From assembly GCA_947471505.1 (NCBI GenBank), contig CANIWM010000058.1:1-39669 (forward strand): DNA of 39,669 nt, written 5' to 3'. The notes under the pieces were generated by a model. It was not told the origin of the DNA, made no database searches, and worked only from the letters and a program-made list of their open reading frames with translations. Positions 23,456 through 32,629 of this stretch are shown here, one piece after another. The stretch comes from Chthoniobacteraceae bacterium (GTDB lineage Bacteria; Verrucomicrobiota; Verrucomicrobiia; Chthoniobacterales; Chthoniobacteraceae). Numbering within the stretch: the first letter of the stretch is position 1; each line of letters starts with the position of its first letter. Both the position numbers and the translations under genes were made by a program.

Positions 23456-25954
23456 ATGACTCCACTTTCCGAGATCGAGAAGAACGAATTACTCCGGCTG
23501 ATCGAAGCTGATCGCCCGCTGCCGGAGCAGTGGCGTGGGCGGCTCTTTCCGGGCGCGGGTCGAAAGGCGGAGATCGGCAAGGAATACCGGCTGGTGTATG
23601 ACGGGAAGCTGACGCGCGAGGAGGTGCTCGCGCAGACGCCTGCTGCACCGTGGCAGTTGGAGCGATCGTTCTGCGCGGAACGGCCGCACGCGGACGGCTG
23701 GCGGAATCTGCTGGTATGGGGCGACAACCTGCTCGCGCTGCGCGAACTGCTGGCCGACCAGCAGGGGCCGAACCGGCTCGGCACGCGCGGGAAGATCAAA
23801 TTGATCTACATCGATCCTCCGTTCGCCACCAAGCAGGACTTCATGAAGGACAAGGAGAAGGCGTATCGTGACAAGGTGCTCGGCGCGCAGTTCATCGAGT
23901 TCCTCCGCCGCCGTCTCATTCTCCTCCGCGAAATCCTCGCCGACGACGGCAGCATCTTCGTCCATTTGGACTGGAAGAAAGGCCACTACCTAAAGGCCAC
24001 ATTGGATGAATTGTTCGGAGAGGAGAATTTCGTGACAGAGATCATCTGGCGCCGAACGACCGCCCATTTTACTGCTGAACGTTTCGCGTTTGTTCACGAC
24101 TCGATTTTCCAATACAGCCGAGCCGGAAAATTTCTTTACCGAAAGCCCGAAAGTAGCCATTCGCGCGAATACCTGGCGGTCAAATACAAGAACCAAGAAG
24201 CAGATGGACGACGTTACCGTCTCAGCGATGCCTCTGGCGCAGGCCAAGGTGAACCGAGAGTTTTTTTCGGAAGGAGGATTTCTCCGCCGACCGGCCGCCA
24301 CTGGCCATCGCAGCACTACATCGATGAAAACTTGGAACAATATGTTCTTGGCGCGGACGGGATGCCGCAGAAAAAATCGTATCTCAAGGGAGCGACTATC
24401 GGTTCGGTCTGGGACGATATTTCACCGATAAATTCACAGGCAGAGGAGCGGTTGGATTATCCAACCCAGAAGCCCGAAGAGTTGCTCGAACGGATCCTTT
24501 CCTCCACCTCCAACGAAGGAGACATCGTGCTCGACTGTTTTGCCGGCAGTGGCACAACTGCGGCAGTAGCAGAGAAGCTGGGCCGGCGTTGGATCGCGAT
24601 GGATTGTGGCAAGCTGGCCATCTACACCGCGCAGAAGCGGTTGTTCTCCCTAACCAAGAGCATCGGCGCTCCAACGAAGGACAACCGCGCAGAGCCGGAG
24701 CGAGTGGAGGATTGGGCAGACCATCTCAAGGGAGCGCCCGGCGTGCTGCTCATCACCGAAAAGGCCCGCAACGGCCAATGTGAGGTGACGCTGGAGTTAC
24801 TCCATGATCTCGCCGCGCTCGCCAGTAAACACGACTTGGTGAAGAAGGGCACGGCGCTGTCGCTCATCTGCCCAGAGGAGAAATTGCGTATTCCCGAGGA
24901 TCAACTGGAGGAACCGGAGGATGCGCCGGGCACCAAGCGCATCGTAATCGAACTGAAGGAGGGCAAGAAGGTCGTGGCCACGGTAGAGTTCCGGATCTCG
25001 CTTATCGCGCCCAAGGACAAGGCGGAAAAGGAGCAGCCGTTACCAGCCAAAGAATTCGCGCTCTTCCGGGCGGGCATCTATGACATGGCCGCCATCAGGA
25101 ACCTGCCGTGGGGGGATTACCGGCCATTTGTCCTGAAACTCTTTGGCGTCCGCGAGCATCCGCACGAGCGCTACGGTTTCGCGCTGGACGGATACAACGG
25201 CACACATTCCACCCTCGTTTGGAATTACCCGGATCATCCCACGCTCACGCTGGATTACGGCTACGTGGACGACCTGCACAAGACATTGCGCGGCAAGCCC
25301 GGTGAGCGCTTCTACGTCATCGCCCCGGTGGTGGCGATGGACTTCGCCGAGGACGAGGTGACACGCCACGAGACGACGTATGTCTTCCTCAAGGTGCCGC
25401 TCTCGGTCCTGCTGCGGCTCATCGAGCGCAAGGTGCCGGCCGCGCTCAAGCAGCCGGCCAAGGAAGAGGACGTGAACGAGGTGATCGACGCCGTGGGCTT
25501 CGACTTCATCTCGCAGCCGCAGGTGGTGTGGAAGGCGAAGGCGGACAGCGGCAAAGACGGGCTGTTCGCCAAGTCCGATTACGTGCTGGAAATTTCCGAA
25601 TTTCGCGCCCGGACGCTGGCCACGGACCCGGAGGATTTTCAAAACTTCGAGACCTTTTCGATGGCGATGGTGGACACGGATTACGATGGGGATGTTTTCC
25701 GCCTGAGCCGGGTGTTCTGGGGCGAGGATGTGCTCAAGGCGGCGGGCGGGCTGGAGAAGGCCGAGCGGCTGGAGTTGCGCGTCTCGGAAGCAGATTTCAC
25801 CGGGAAGCAAATGATGGTGATTCTCTGCGACCGCTACGGAAACGAGAAGGCGTTGAACCTGGAGAAGGGTGACTTCGAGGGCGGGCCGCGCCGGGCGGCA
25901 AAGGCGCCCGCGAAGAAGTTGGCTGCCGTCACGAAAGGGAGGAGCGCGAAATGA
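23456..25954 (+). CDS. Type III-like (Mod) DNA adenine methyltransferase
   Basis: This 832-residue site-specific DNA methyltransferase of the beta class has catalytic motif IV DPPF at 120-123, ahead of SAM-binding motif I DCFAGSGTT at about 360-368, followed by AAVAEKLGRRWIAMD. In between lie FLRRRLILLREILADDGSIFVHLDW and the DYPTQKPEELLERI box, both typical of Mod subunits. It should transfer methyl groups to adenine N6 in a specific sequence. The C-terminal 400 residues are longer than in common Mod proteins and could bind DNA or partners. Its stop overlaps the start of the Res-like gene (ATGA). Pairing with Res matches type III restriction-modification, but the genes that follow point to a larger system. 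Confidence 0.9.
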   Translation: MTPLSEIEKNELLRLIEADRPLPEQWRGRLFPGAGRKAEIGKEYRLVYDGKLTREEVLAQTPAAPWQLERSFCAERPHADGWRNLLVWGDNLLALRELLADQQGPNRLGTRGKIKLIYIDPPFATKQDFMKDKEKAYRDKVLGAQFIEFLRRRLILLREILADDGSIFVHLDWKKGHYLKATLDELFGEENFVTEIIWRRTTAHFTAERFAFVHDSIFQYSRAGKFLYRKPESSHSREYLAVKYKNQEADGRRYRLSDASGAGQGEPRVFFGRRISPPTGRHWPSQHYIDENLEQYVLGADGMPQKKSYLKGATIGSVWDDISPINSQAEERLDYPTQKPEELLERILSSTSNEGDIVLDCFAGSGTTAAVAEKLGRRWIAMDCGKLAIYTAQKRLFSLTKSIGAPTKDNRAEPERVEDWADHLKGAPGVLLITEKARNGQCEVTLELLHDLAALASKHDLVKKGTALSLICPEEKLRIPEDQLEEPEDAPGTKRIVIELKEGKKVVATVEFRISLIAPKDKAEKEQPLPAKEFALFRAGIYDMAAIRNLPWGDYRPFVLKLFGVREHPHERYGFALDGYNGTHSTLVWNYPDHPTLTLDYGYVDDLHKTLRGKPGERFYVIAPVVAMDFAEDEVTRHETTYVFLKVPLSVLLRLIERKVPAALKQPAKEEDVNEVIDAVGFDFISQPQVVWKAKADSGKDGLFAKSDYVLEISEFRARTLATDPEDFQNFETFSMAMVDTDYDGDVFRLSRVFWGEDVLKAAGGLEKAERLELRVSEADFTGKQMMVILCDRYGNEKALNLEKGDFEGGPRRAAKAPAKKLAAVTKGRSAK

Positions 25955-28545
25955 GCCTGCAATTCCGCATCGCCGATCAGGTGTTGAAGGTGGCCGACAA
26001 GCGCGACCTCGTGGAGGCGGTGGTCCACAAGTATGACGCCTTTTTGAATCTGCTCTGCGCCGACCGCTACGCCTTCCAGCGCGACGCGGTGCGCGAAACG
26101 CTGCGTTTCCTCGCGTCGAACAAGTATCGGGATCTCGAAGATTTGGCGAAGGAGAACTGGAGCAACAGTGAAGCCATCCAGCACCGGCACGAGGCCGGCG
26201 TAGATTCCTACCTGGCCCGGATGCCACTCAAGAACCGCAAGGCGGTGTCACTCGATCTCGCGACCGGCACCGGCAAGAGCTACGTGATGTATGGACTGGC
26301 GGCGATTGCGCTGGCCGAGGGATTGGTGGACCAGGTGCTGGTCCTGTGCCCGTCGCTGACCATCGAGGAAGGGCTGCTGGAAAAGTTCACGGCGCTGGCG
26401 GGCAATGGTGAGTTGTCCGGCATCATGCAGGATCTGGGCGCGGCGGTTCCCATTCCCGCCATCAAGCGCGGCAACGAGACGATTCGAGCCGGCGATATTT
26501 GCGTAGAAAACATTCATGCGGTTTATGAGAGCACCGGCTCATCCATCCGCGACAGCTTCAATGGCAAAGGGATGCGCACTCTCGTCCTGAACGACGAGGC
26601 CCACCACCTGTTCAGCCAGCCGGATCGGGCAATGAAGGAGTGGATGAAGTTTTTGCAGGGCGGGGAATTCTGGTTCCAGTTTATCGTGAACGTCACAGGC
26701 ACGCCTTACGTGGAGAACGACTATTTCCCCGATGTCGTTTTCCGCTATGGCCTCAAACAGGCCATCGCCGACGGCGTCGTCAAAAAACCCGATTACAAGA
26801 TCGAGGACACCTACACGGAACACGACTGGCAGAAGACGTACGCCATCCACGCGCAGAACCAAAAGGACTACGGCAAGCATCTCAAGCCGATCTCCATCGT
26901 CGTCACGCAGGAGATTGCCACCTGCGTCGAAGTCTGGCGCGAGCTGGTGGATTTTCTGGTCGAGAAAGAAAAGATCAGCCGCGAGGAGGCGGAACGGAAG
27001 GCGATTTGGGTCACTTCGGGCGTGCCATCCAGCGGCCCCGCCAAGTCGCGCGTGGAGGCGGCTCACATCCCGCGCAACGACAAGGATTCACCTGAGAAAC
27101 GCCGGCAGGAAAACTTGGCGCTGCTCAAGCAAGTGGACGATCCCGCGTGTCCGGTGGAGTGGATTGTCTCGGTGTCCATGCTCACGGAAGGGTGGGACGT
27201 GAAGAACGTGTTTCAAGTGGTCCCGCATGAGTCGCGCGCGTTCAACTCCAAGCTGCTCATCCAGCAAGTGCTCGGTCGTGGCCTCCGCGTGCCGCCCGGC
27301 CTCGCGGCCCAGCCGCGCGTGAAGATTAACAATCACGAGGCATGGTCCCAGGAGATCGCCAATCTGCTCAAGGAAGTGCTGGAAGTGGAGAGCACCCTTT
27401 CGTGGGGATACGATCCACGCCGCAGCGAGTATGTCTTCCCGCTCCACAATCTGCGTTACGAGCCGGAGCAGAAGACGGTGGAGATCAAGCGCGAGCAGGC
27501 GCGCGAACCCGTGGTCAATTTCCGACCACAAGACCGCAAGACCACGGAATATTCCAAATTTTCCGAGAGCGGCACTCTCGCGGTTGAGATTCAGCATCAC
27601 GGGCTCTTTGAAATAAGTGCGGCCGCCAAGTTGTTGCACGCGTTCCTGAGTGGCAAGAGCGAGAAGATCGCCGCAACGTGGCCGAAGAAGCGGATTCGCG
27701 ATTTCATCATCACCCGGCTGAACGCGGCGCACCAGGACGCGACGTTCCTGAGCAAGGAAAACCTGCTGCTCCTGCAGCAGTGCTTCGGCCCGATGTTCCG
27801 TGAGCTCGACAAGGAACATCCCCGCCTCAGCCAGACCGCGAAGGAGATCGTGGCCGTGGATCTGGCCAAGGTGCCGAAGCAGTCGGTTTCTGAGAGCATG
27901 TTGAAAGAGCACGGCGCGCTCTACGGCGTCGAGGGAGACACGAAGGCCTTTGATGGCCACGAAGTTCACCTTTGGGAGCAGTATCAGAAGTTCAGGAAGA
28001 TGTGCGCCGATTACGGTGACGATGCCTCGGACCAGGCCAAGGCCATCGGTTCGCGGATTCAGCAGGTGAATTTGAGCGCCTTCAAGTCGCCGTGGAATGT
28101 TCACTACGCCAGCTACGAGCCGGAACGAAAGTTCTCCGACCTGCTGTTTGCCAACGGTCATTTGTTCGACTCGTTCGTGAAGATGCCCAACACGGGCGGC
28201 TACGCCTTTCCCTATTCCTACAAGCCGGCCAAGGCCGTCAAAACCCATGTGGCCAATGAACATTTCAATCCTGATTTCTTCCTCAAGGTCAGGGATGCCG
28301 AGGACATTCTCGTGGTGGAGGTGAAGATGGATGACGACGACACGAATCGAAACCGGGCCAAGTGTCGCGACGGCCTGAAGCACTTCGAGACGCTGAACGA
28401 ACGGCTGAAGGACGCGGGCGAGCCATGGCGCTACCACTTTTATTTTCTGTCCCCGGACGACTACACCAGCTTCTTCCAGCAGGTGCGCGACAAGACCTTC
28501 GCACCGTGGCGTTCAACGCTCATGCAGGAATTGACCGCCAGATGA
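25951..28545 (+). CDS. Type III Res-like helicase-nuclease
   Basis: This 864-residue superfamily 2 enzyme has Walker A in LDLATGTGKS (K109), DEAH box D215-H218, motif III VTGTP, motif IV-V around WIVSVSMLTEGWDVKNV and motif VI QQVLGRGLRVPPG. Near the C-terminus, P774-D775 and E790-V-K792 (ILVVEVK) form a PD-(D/E)xK nuclease site. ATP-driven translocation plus cleavage is the expected activity, as in type III Res subunits. The start overlaps the Mod stop by four bases, so the two proteins are probably made in fixed proportion and act together. All motifs are intact. Confidence 0.9.
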   Translation: MSLQFRIADQVLKVADKRDLVEAVVHKYDAFLNLLCADRYAFQRDAVRETLRFLASNKYRDLEDLAKENWSNSEAIQHRHEAGVDSYLARMPLKNRKAVSLDLATGTGKSYVMYGLAAIALAEGLVDQVLVLCPSLTIEEGLLEKFTALAGNGELSGIMQDLGAAVPIPAIKRGNETIRAGDICVENIHAVYESTGSSIRDSFNGKGMRTLVLNDEAHHLFSQPDRAMKEWMKFLQGGEFWFQFIVNVTGTPYVENDYFPDVVFRYGLKQAIADGVVKKPDYKIEDTYTEHDWQKTYAIHAQNQKDYGKHLKPISIVVTQEIATCVEVWRELVDFLVEKEKISREEAERKAIWVTSGVPSSGPAKSRVEAAHIPRNDKDSPEKRRQENLALLKQVDDPACPVEWIVSVSMLTEGWDVKNVFQVVPHESRAFNSKLLIQQVLGRGLRVPPGLAAQPRVKINNHEAWSQEIANLLKEVLEVESTLSWGYDPRRSEYVFPLHNLRYEPEQKTVEIKREQAREPVVNFRPQDRKTTEYSKFSESGTLAVEIQHHGLFEISAAAKLLHAFLSGKSEKIAATWPKKRIRDFIITRLNAAHQDATFLSKENLLLLQQCFGPMFRELDKEHPRLSQTAKEIVAVDLAKVPKQSVSESMLKEHGALYGVEGDTKAFDGHEVHLWEQYQKFRKMCADYGDDASDQAKAIGSRIQQVNLSAFKSPWNVHYASYEPERKFSDLLFANGHLFDSFVKMPNTGGYAFPYSYKPAKAVKTHVANEHFNPDFFLKVRDAEDILVVEVKMDDDDTNRNRAKCRDGLKHFETLNERLKDAGEPWRYHFYFLSPDDYTSFFQQVRDKTFAPWRSTLMQELTAR

Positions 28546-28649
28546 ACACTGTCTCGCAAATTCAGGAGGTAATGACCTCGATCTCAACGCCCGCTGCGAG
28601 CTCTCGTCGCCAAAAATCCCAAGTGAACAACCTATGGCCGCAAAAATAA
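28542..28649 (+). CDS. Possible 35-residue coupling peptide
   Basis: This frame starts inside the Res stop (ATGA at 28542-28545) and ends at TAA 16 bases inside the next gene, bridging an 88-base gap. The product, MNTVSQIQEVMTSISTPAAS and onward, has no recognisable domain. Its value may be to carry ribosomes to the next start; AGGAGGT occurs at 28564-28570. Chance is possible. Confidence 0.25.
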   Translation: MNTVSQIQEVMTSISTPAASSRRQKSQVNNLWPQK

Positions 28650-31600
28650 TTCGCTTTAGCGAACCGGTAAACGCCAGTGAGGTCGCCGCCCAGGCCAAAT
28701 GCAAAGCGGCTCTCGACGCTCTCGCTGACCCTGTCCCTTGGATCGTATTCGCCGGCCTCGCTTCATCCTCATCGCCCCTACACCAATCCGACGACTTGGA
28801 TCTCGTGCCAATCGGCCCGCGCGGTGTGTTCTTGATTGAGGTTAAGCATTGGGACGCCGCCTGGATCAACGACAACCGCGCAACTGCCGACGCCGAAGCG
28901 GAAAAACTGACCATCAAAGCCAAGCGGCTCGCCGGTCGTGTCAAAAGGGCGCTCTCCAATACTCCCAAAGTTACCCAGGCGTTTCTGATTACGCGCGAGC
29001 CAGCCGGCCCGAATTTGCCAGCGACGATCCGCGGTGTGCCGGTGTGGACTTTACGCGAGCTCGCCAGGGTGTTTCGCGAGCTCCCCAAAGGCCTCCTTAA
29101 CGAACTGCAGGTAAATCTTCTCGTCGGTTCGTTGGAACCTGCGGTCAAGGTTCAGTTGGACGGCAAGATTCGGCGTATCGCCGCCTACCAGAACTTGGAA
29201 CTCCAGACACCAAAGGAACAGGCGTTCCACCGGATTTACAAAGGCGCTCACCAGCGGACCAAGGAGCGCGTCATCCTCCACCTTTACGATCTGTCAGCCA
29301 GTGAGGATAAGAATCCCTCACGCCAGGCCGAGCGAGAATCGCGTGCATTGCAAATGCTCCAGACCACGAGATTTGTTCCACGCGTTCGGGATACGCTGCG
29401 CGACCTGCCTGAATTCCCCGGCGAACTGTCCTACTTCACGTTGATTGACCCTGGCGCGCCCACCCTTGCCGAGCGGGCTGCCGATGGGGCTTGGACCACG
29501 GCTGACCGAATAGAGTTCGCCGCCAACTGCTGCACGGCACTGCACGACATTCACTCCCTAACCGATCCGGAGGAGGTGAAGATCGTGCATCGCAACCTTT
29601 GCCCGAAGAGCCTGCTTGTCGGCCCGGGTAAAGAGCCAGTTTTCGTTGACTTTGATCTCGCCCGATTGCCGAGCACCGAGACTTTGGGGGACGTTCGTTC
29701 CGCCGATTCGGAGTTCGACGCTCCCGAAGTGCGGGCTGGTGGCCTTACTGCGGCATCGCAACGGAGCGATGTGTTCTCGCTTTGTTCCGCGTTGCTCACA
29801 TTGTTCGCAACCGCCACCGATAAAAAATCTGAGGCGGCCCGCAACGCTTTGCTCACAGGATGCGCCGAGTCGCCCGAATCCCGAGCCTCACTGACAGATA
29901 TTGAACAGGCAATACGTTGCCTACTGCTAGCCTCGGCCGAACCAGATACGCCCTTTGCGCCACCGACCGACGCCGACGTTCCGGCATCGGAATATTGGTC
30001 CGAAGGCGAACTTTTGCCATTCCGCGACATGACTCTCCGCATCGTCAGTCGTTTGGGATCGGGTGGTATCGGCCGAACCTTCAAGGTCGAGCAGGTAGAT
30101 CCGGTCAGCGGCGAGAATTTCGGCACGTTCGTTGCAAAGGTCATGAAGTCTCAGGATTCTGGGCGCGCCGCGCTTCATGCTTACCAACGCGTGCGCAGCC
30201 ATACTACTTCACCCGGTCTATCGGTTGTTTTCGAGACCGCTCGCAATTGGCAGCGGGATCGTGTCGTTGCCCTGTTGAAATGGATCGAAGGCGATTCACT
30301 TGACGGCTTGGCTGGTGTTTTACCCATCGCTGCCGAAGAAGCGGGTTATGAAACGGTCGAAAAAATGCTCATTCGTTGGTGCACGGAGGTGTGTCATTCC
30401 CTCGCGAGCTTGCACGCCCAAGGCCTAGTTCACGGCGATGTCAGTCCCCGCAATTTGATCTGTGATCGTGGCGGACTGACGCTTACGGATTACGACCTCG
30501 TCACGACGGTGGGAAAACAATCCTGGGGCACGGGCGCAACCGCCTATTGCTCACCGGAAGCGCAGCGGCGCGAACCATTGGAACCGTCCGACGATTTCTT
30601 TGCGCTGTCCGCCAGTTTGTTCGAGGTGGCGTTCAATCATCCCGCGTTTTCCAGCCCGCACGGCGCAATGGACAAGGGACACGGCTTGGATTGGCGTGCG
30701 GGCGAGCGTGAATCGCTCCCTAAACTCGCTGAGTTCTTCGCTCAGGCCACACATCCTGATCGCTCTCGCCGCTTTCAGGAAGCCTCTGCCGCGATCAAAG
30801 CCCTTGCTTCGTTCAACGACATCCCCATCACGCCCTCAGAACCAATCGAGATGGAGGTCGTGCGTCGTTCACCACAGCATGTGAAATGGCTGGAATCCCT
30901 GCTACGGATATATCCTGGTTCGCCCCACGGAAACCTTGAGACCCGCGGCCTAGACAGTGAGTTTGCTCTCGCGACCTACGTCGAGACCCCGCTCGAACAA
31001 TCGCTGTTCGATTCTGTCCGCAACCGAACCACGCGTTTGGTTTTGTTGTGCGGCAACGCGGGGGATGGCAAAACCGCGCTGCTTCAGCACTTGGCCGCAA
31101 AATTCGGCATTGCTAGACACCAGTCCGCCGATCGTATTTGGGAAGCTCGAACTCCGGACGGGCTTTTGCTCCGTGCGAATCTTGATGGGTCCGCATCGTT
31201 TCAAGGGCGCAGCGCGAATGAATTGTTGGATGAATTCCTTCAGCCTTTCTTGGACGGTTTGCCTGGAGAAGACATCGCCCATCTGCTGGCCATAAATGAC
31301 GGACGTCTTTACGAATGGCTTGAAAGCCGTGAGCGCACGTCTGGCACCAGCCCTTTCACTCGTGCGCTTCGCGCCTTTCTCGCTCACGACGACGAAGACG
31401 GGGAGCCACTAGCTCACGTTCAGTTCATCAGCCTAAACCATAGATCGCTCGTCGGCGGCCGCACACCTTCAGGCCAGTGGTCAGATGACTTTCTTGATCG
31501 GCTCATCCACCGGCTTTTGGGAGGGGAGAGCGCCCTTCAGAACTGGTCACCTTGTCTGAAATGCGAGGCTTGGGATCGATGCACCGCTGGCCCGAATGCG

Positions 31601-32629
31601 CACCGCCTTTTCGCGGCCGATGACACCCCCCAAGGCCAACTCGGTCAACGGATACGCGCCCGCTTGGCAGAAACGCTTCAGGCGGTTCACCAGCGCGGAC
31701 AAATTCACATCACTACCCGCGAACTGCGTGGCGTGCTCAGCTACGTACTGTTCGGCGTGCATTCCTGCGCGGAACTCCATCAAGACCCTAGTCTGAAACC
31801 CGACCCATTGTGGGACATGCTCTTTTCACCGGTATCACCATATCGCCAAGGCGACCTGTTGCGCGAGATCGCGGCGCTCGATCCCGCATTGGAATCACAT
31901 CCCCAACTTGATCGGTGGCTCATGGGGCGCACCGCGCGTGAGGTTCCCGGTGCCGGCCCAGGCTACCCGGGGCTATGGCGTGATTCCGCCCGTCGTCGTG
32001 CCTATATCGAATGGAGCGAACAGCACCTTGAGGCGCTGACGGGCGACTCCAATTCACTCCCATTGGCGAATGGGGATCACCTTCGCTTCTTCAAGGAGGC
32101 CGCACTCAAGCATGCCGTCGAGAATTCCGACCTCTGCGCCCGGCTCTGTCGTGGTATCTCCCAACTGGAGAGCCTTCCACAGCTGGCCTTGGCGCGCACT
32201 ACTATCGTTCCATTGCGCATCACCCCGCGCACGCCCACGGAAACCTACTTCTGGGTTGAGAAACCGTCGGAGCGCTTTCGGCTCGAAGCCGAATGGCCCC
32301 ACATTCGCGACATCCCGTTGCCGGTGCTACCGCGCCGTCTGAACCTAATTTACCGCAGCGCAAATGGACGCGAAGACGTGTTATCGATGGGTTACGAACT
32401 ATTCCACACGCTCTTGTCGCTGGCTTCGGGCGAGCAATTGAGCGAGCTCCGCTCTGACGACCTCTTTGCTAACCTTGCCATTTTCACTCAACGGCTCGCC
32501 AAGGAAGACGAAGGACACCTTCTCGCATGGAATCCAAAGGTGGATTCGACCTTGTATCGCTTGGGAATTCAACGAAGGGCCGACCGGCAGATTTTGGCGT
32601 GCGAGCCCATCAACATGACAAACACATGA
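28634..32629 (+). CDS. NERD nuclease-pseudokinase-kinase-ATPase fusion protein
   Basis: The product has 1331 residues. The N-terminal NERD nuclease domain shows D54/D56 and E69-V-K71 in LVPIGPRGVFLIEVKHW. A first kinase-like domain (about 190-430) has HRN (319-321) in place of HRD and DFD (339-341), with no clear glycine loop, so it is probably a pseudokinase. A second kinase domain (about 468-735) has GSGGIG (475-480), VAK with K502, HGD at 600-602 with N607, and DYD at 619-621, and looks active. The C-terminal ATPase region carries Walker A GNAGDGKT (807-814) and a possible zinc site C974-x2-C977-x5-C983. NERD-kinase fusions occur in PglW of Pgl/BREX type 2. The P-loop (CGNxGDGKT style) is like DndF/DptF, and the gene order is like the kinase end of MADS. 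Its stop overlaps the next start. Confidence 0.8.
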   Translation: MAAKIIRFSEPVNASEVAAQAKCKAALDALADPVPWIVFAGLASSSSPLHQSDDLDLVPIGPRGVFLIEVKHWDAAWINDNRATADAEAEKLTIKAKRLAGRVKRALSNTPKVTQAFLITREPAGPNLPATIRGVPVWTLRELARVFRELPKGLLNELQVNLLVGSLEPAVKVQLDGKIRRIAAYQNLELQTPKEQAFHRIYKGAHQRTKERVILHLYDLSASEDKNPSRQAERESRALQMLQTTRFVPRVRDTLRDLPEFPGELSYFTLIDPGAPTLAERAADGAWTTADRIEFAANCCTALHDIHSLTDPEEVKIVHRNLCPKSLLVGPGKEPVFVDFDLARLPSTETLGDVRSADSEFDAPEVRAGGLTAASQRSDVFSLCSALLTLFATATDKKSEAARNALLTGCAESPESRASLTDIEQAIRCLLLASAEPDTPFAPPTDADVPASEYWSEGELLPFRDMTLRIVSRLGSGGIGRTFKVEQVDPVSGENFGTFVAKVMKSQDSGRAALHAYQRVRSHTTSPGLSVVFETARNWQRDRVVALLKWIEGDSLDGLAGVLPIAAEEAGYETVEKMLIRWCTEVCHSLASLHAQGLVHGDVSPRNLICDRGGLTLTDYDLVTTVGKQSWGTGATAYCSPEAQRREPLEPSDDFFALSASLFEVAFNHPAFSSPHGAMDKGHGLDWRAGERESLPKLAEFFAQATHPDRSRRFQEASAAIKALASFNDIPITPSEPIEMEVVRRSPQHVKWLESLLRIYPGSPHGNLETRGLDSEFALATYVETPLEQSLFDSVRNRTTRLVLLCGNAGDGKTALLQHLAAKFGIARHQSADRIWEARTPDGLLLRANLDGSASFQGRSANELLDEFLQPFLDGLPGEDIAHLLAINDGRLYEWLESRERTSGTSPFTRALRAFLAHDDEDGEPLAHVQFISLNHRSLVGGRTPSGQWSDDFLDRLIHRLLGGESALQNWSPCLKCEAWDRCTAGPNAHRLFAADDTPQGQLGQRIRARLAETLQAVHQRGQIHITTRELRGVLSYVLFGVHSCAELHQDPSLKPDPLWDMLFSPVSPYRQGDLLREIAALDPALESHPQLDRWLMGRTAREVPGAGPGYPGLWRDSARRRAYIEWSEQHLEALTGDSNSLPLANGDHLRFFKEAALKHAVENSDLCARLCRGISQLESLPQLALARTTIVPLRITPRTPTETYFWVEKPSERFRLEAEWPHIRDIPLPVLPRRLNLIYRSANGREDVLSMGYELFHTLLSLASGEQLSELRSDDLFANLAIFTQRLAKEDEGHLLAWNPKVDSTLYRLGIQRRADRQILACEPINMTNT

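Noticed and set aside
23456-28545. A plain type III restriction-modification pair as the full system
   Set aside because: Mod and Res are complete, but the tightly joined kinase/ATPase genes downstream argue that they belong to something larger. A simple pair beside another system is not excluded.
32527-32625. Longer N-terminus of the DndG-like protein
   Set aside because: It lies wholly within the upstream gene; the ATGA at 32626 matches the other junctions of the operon.
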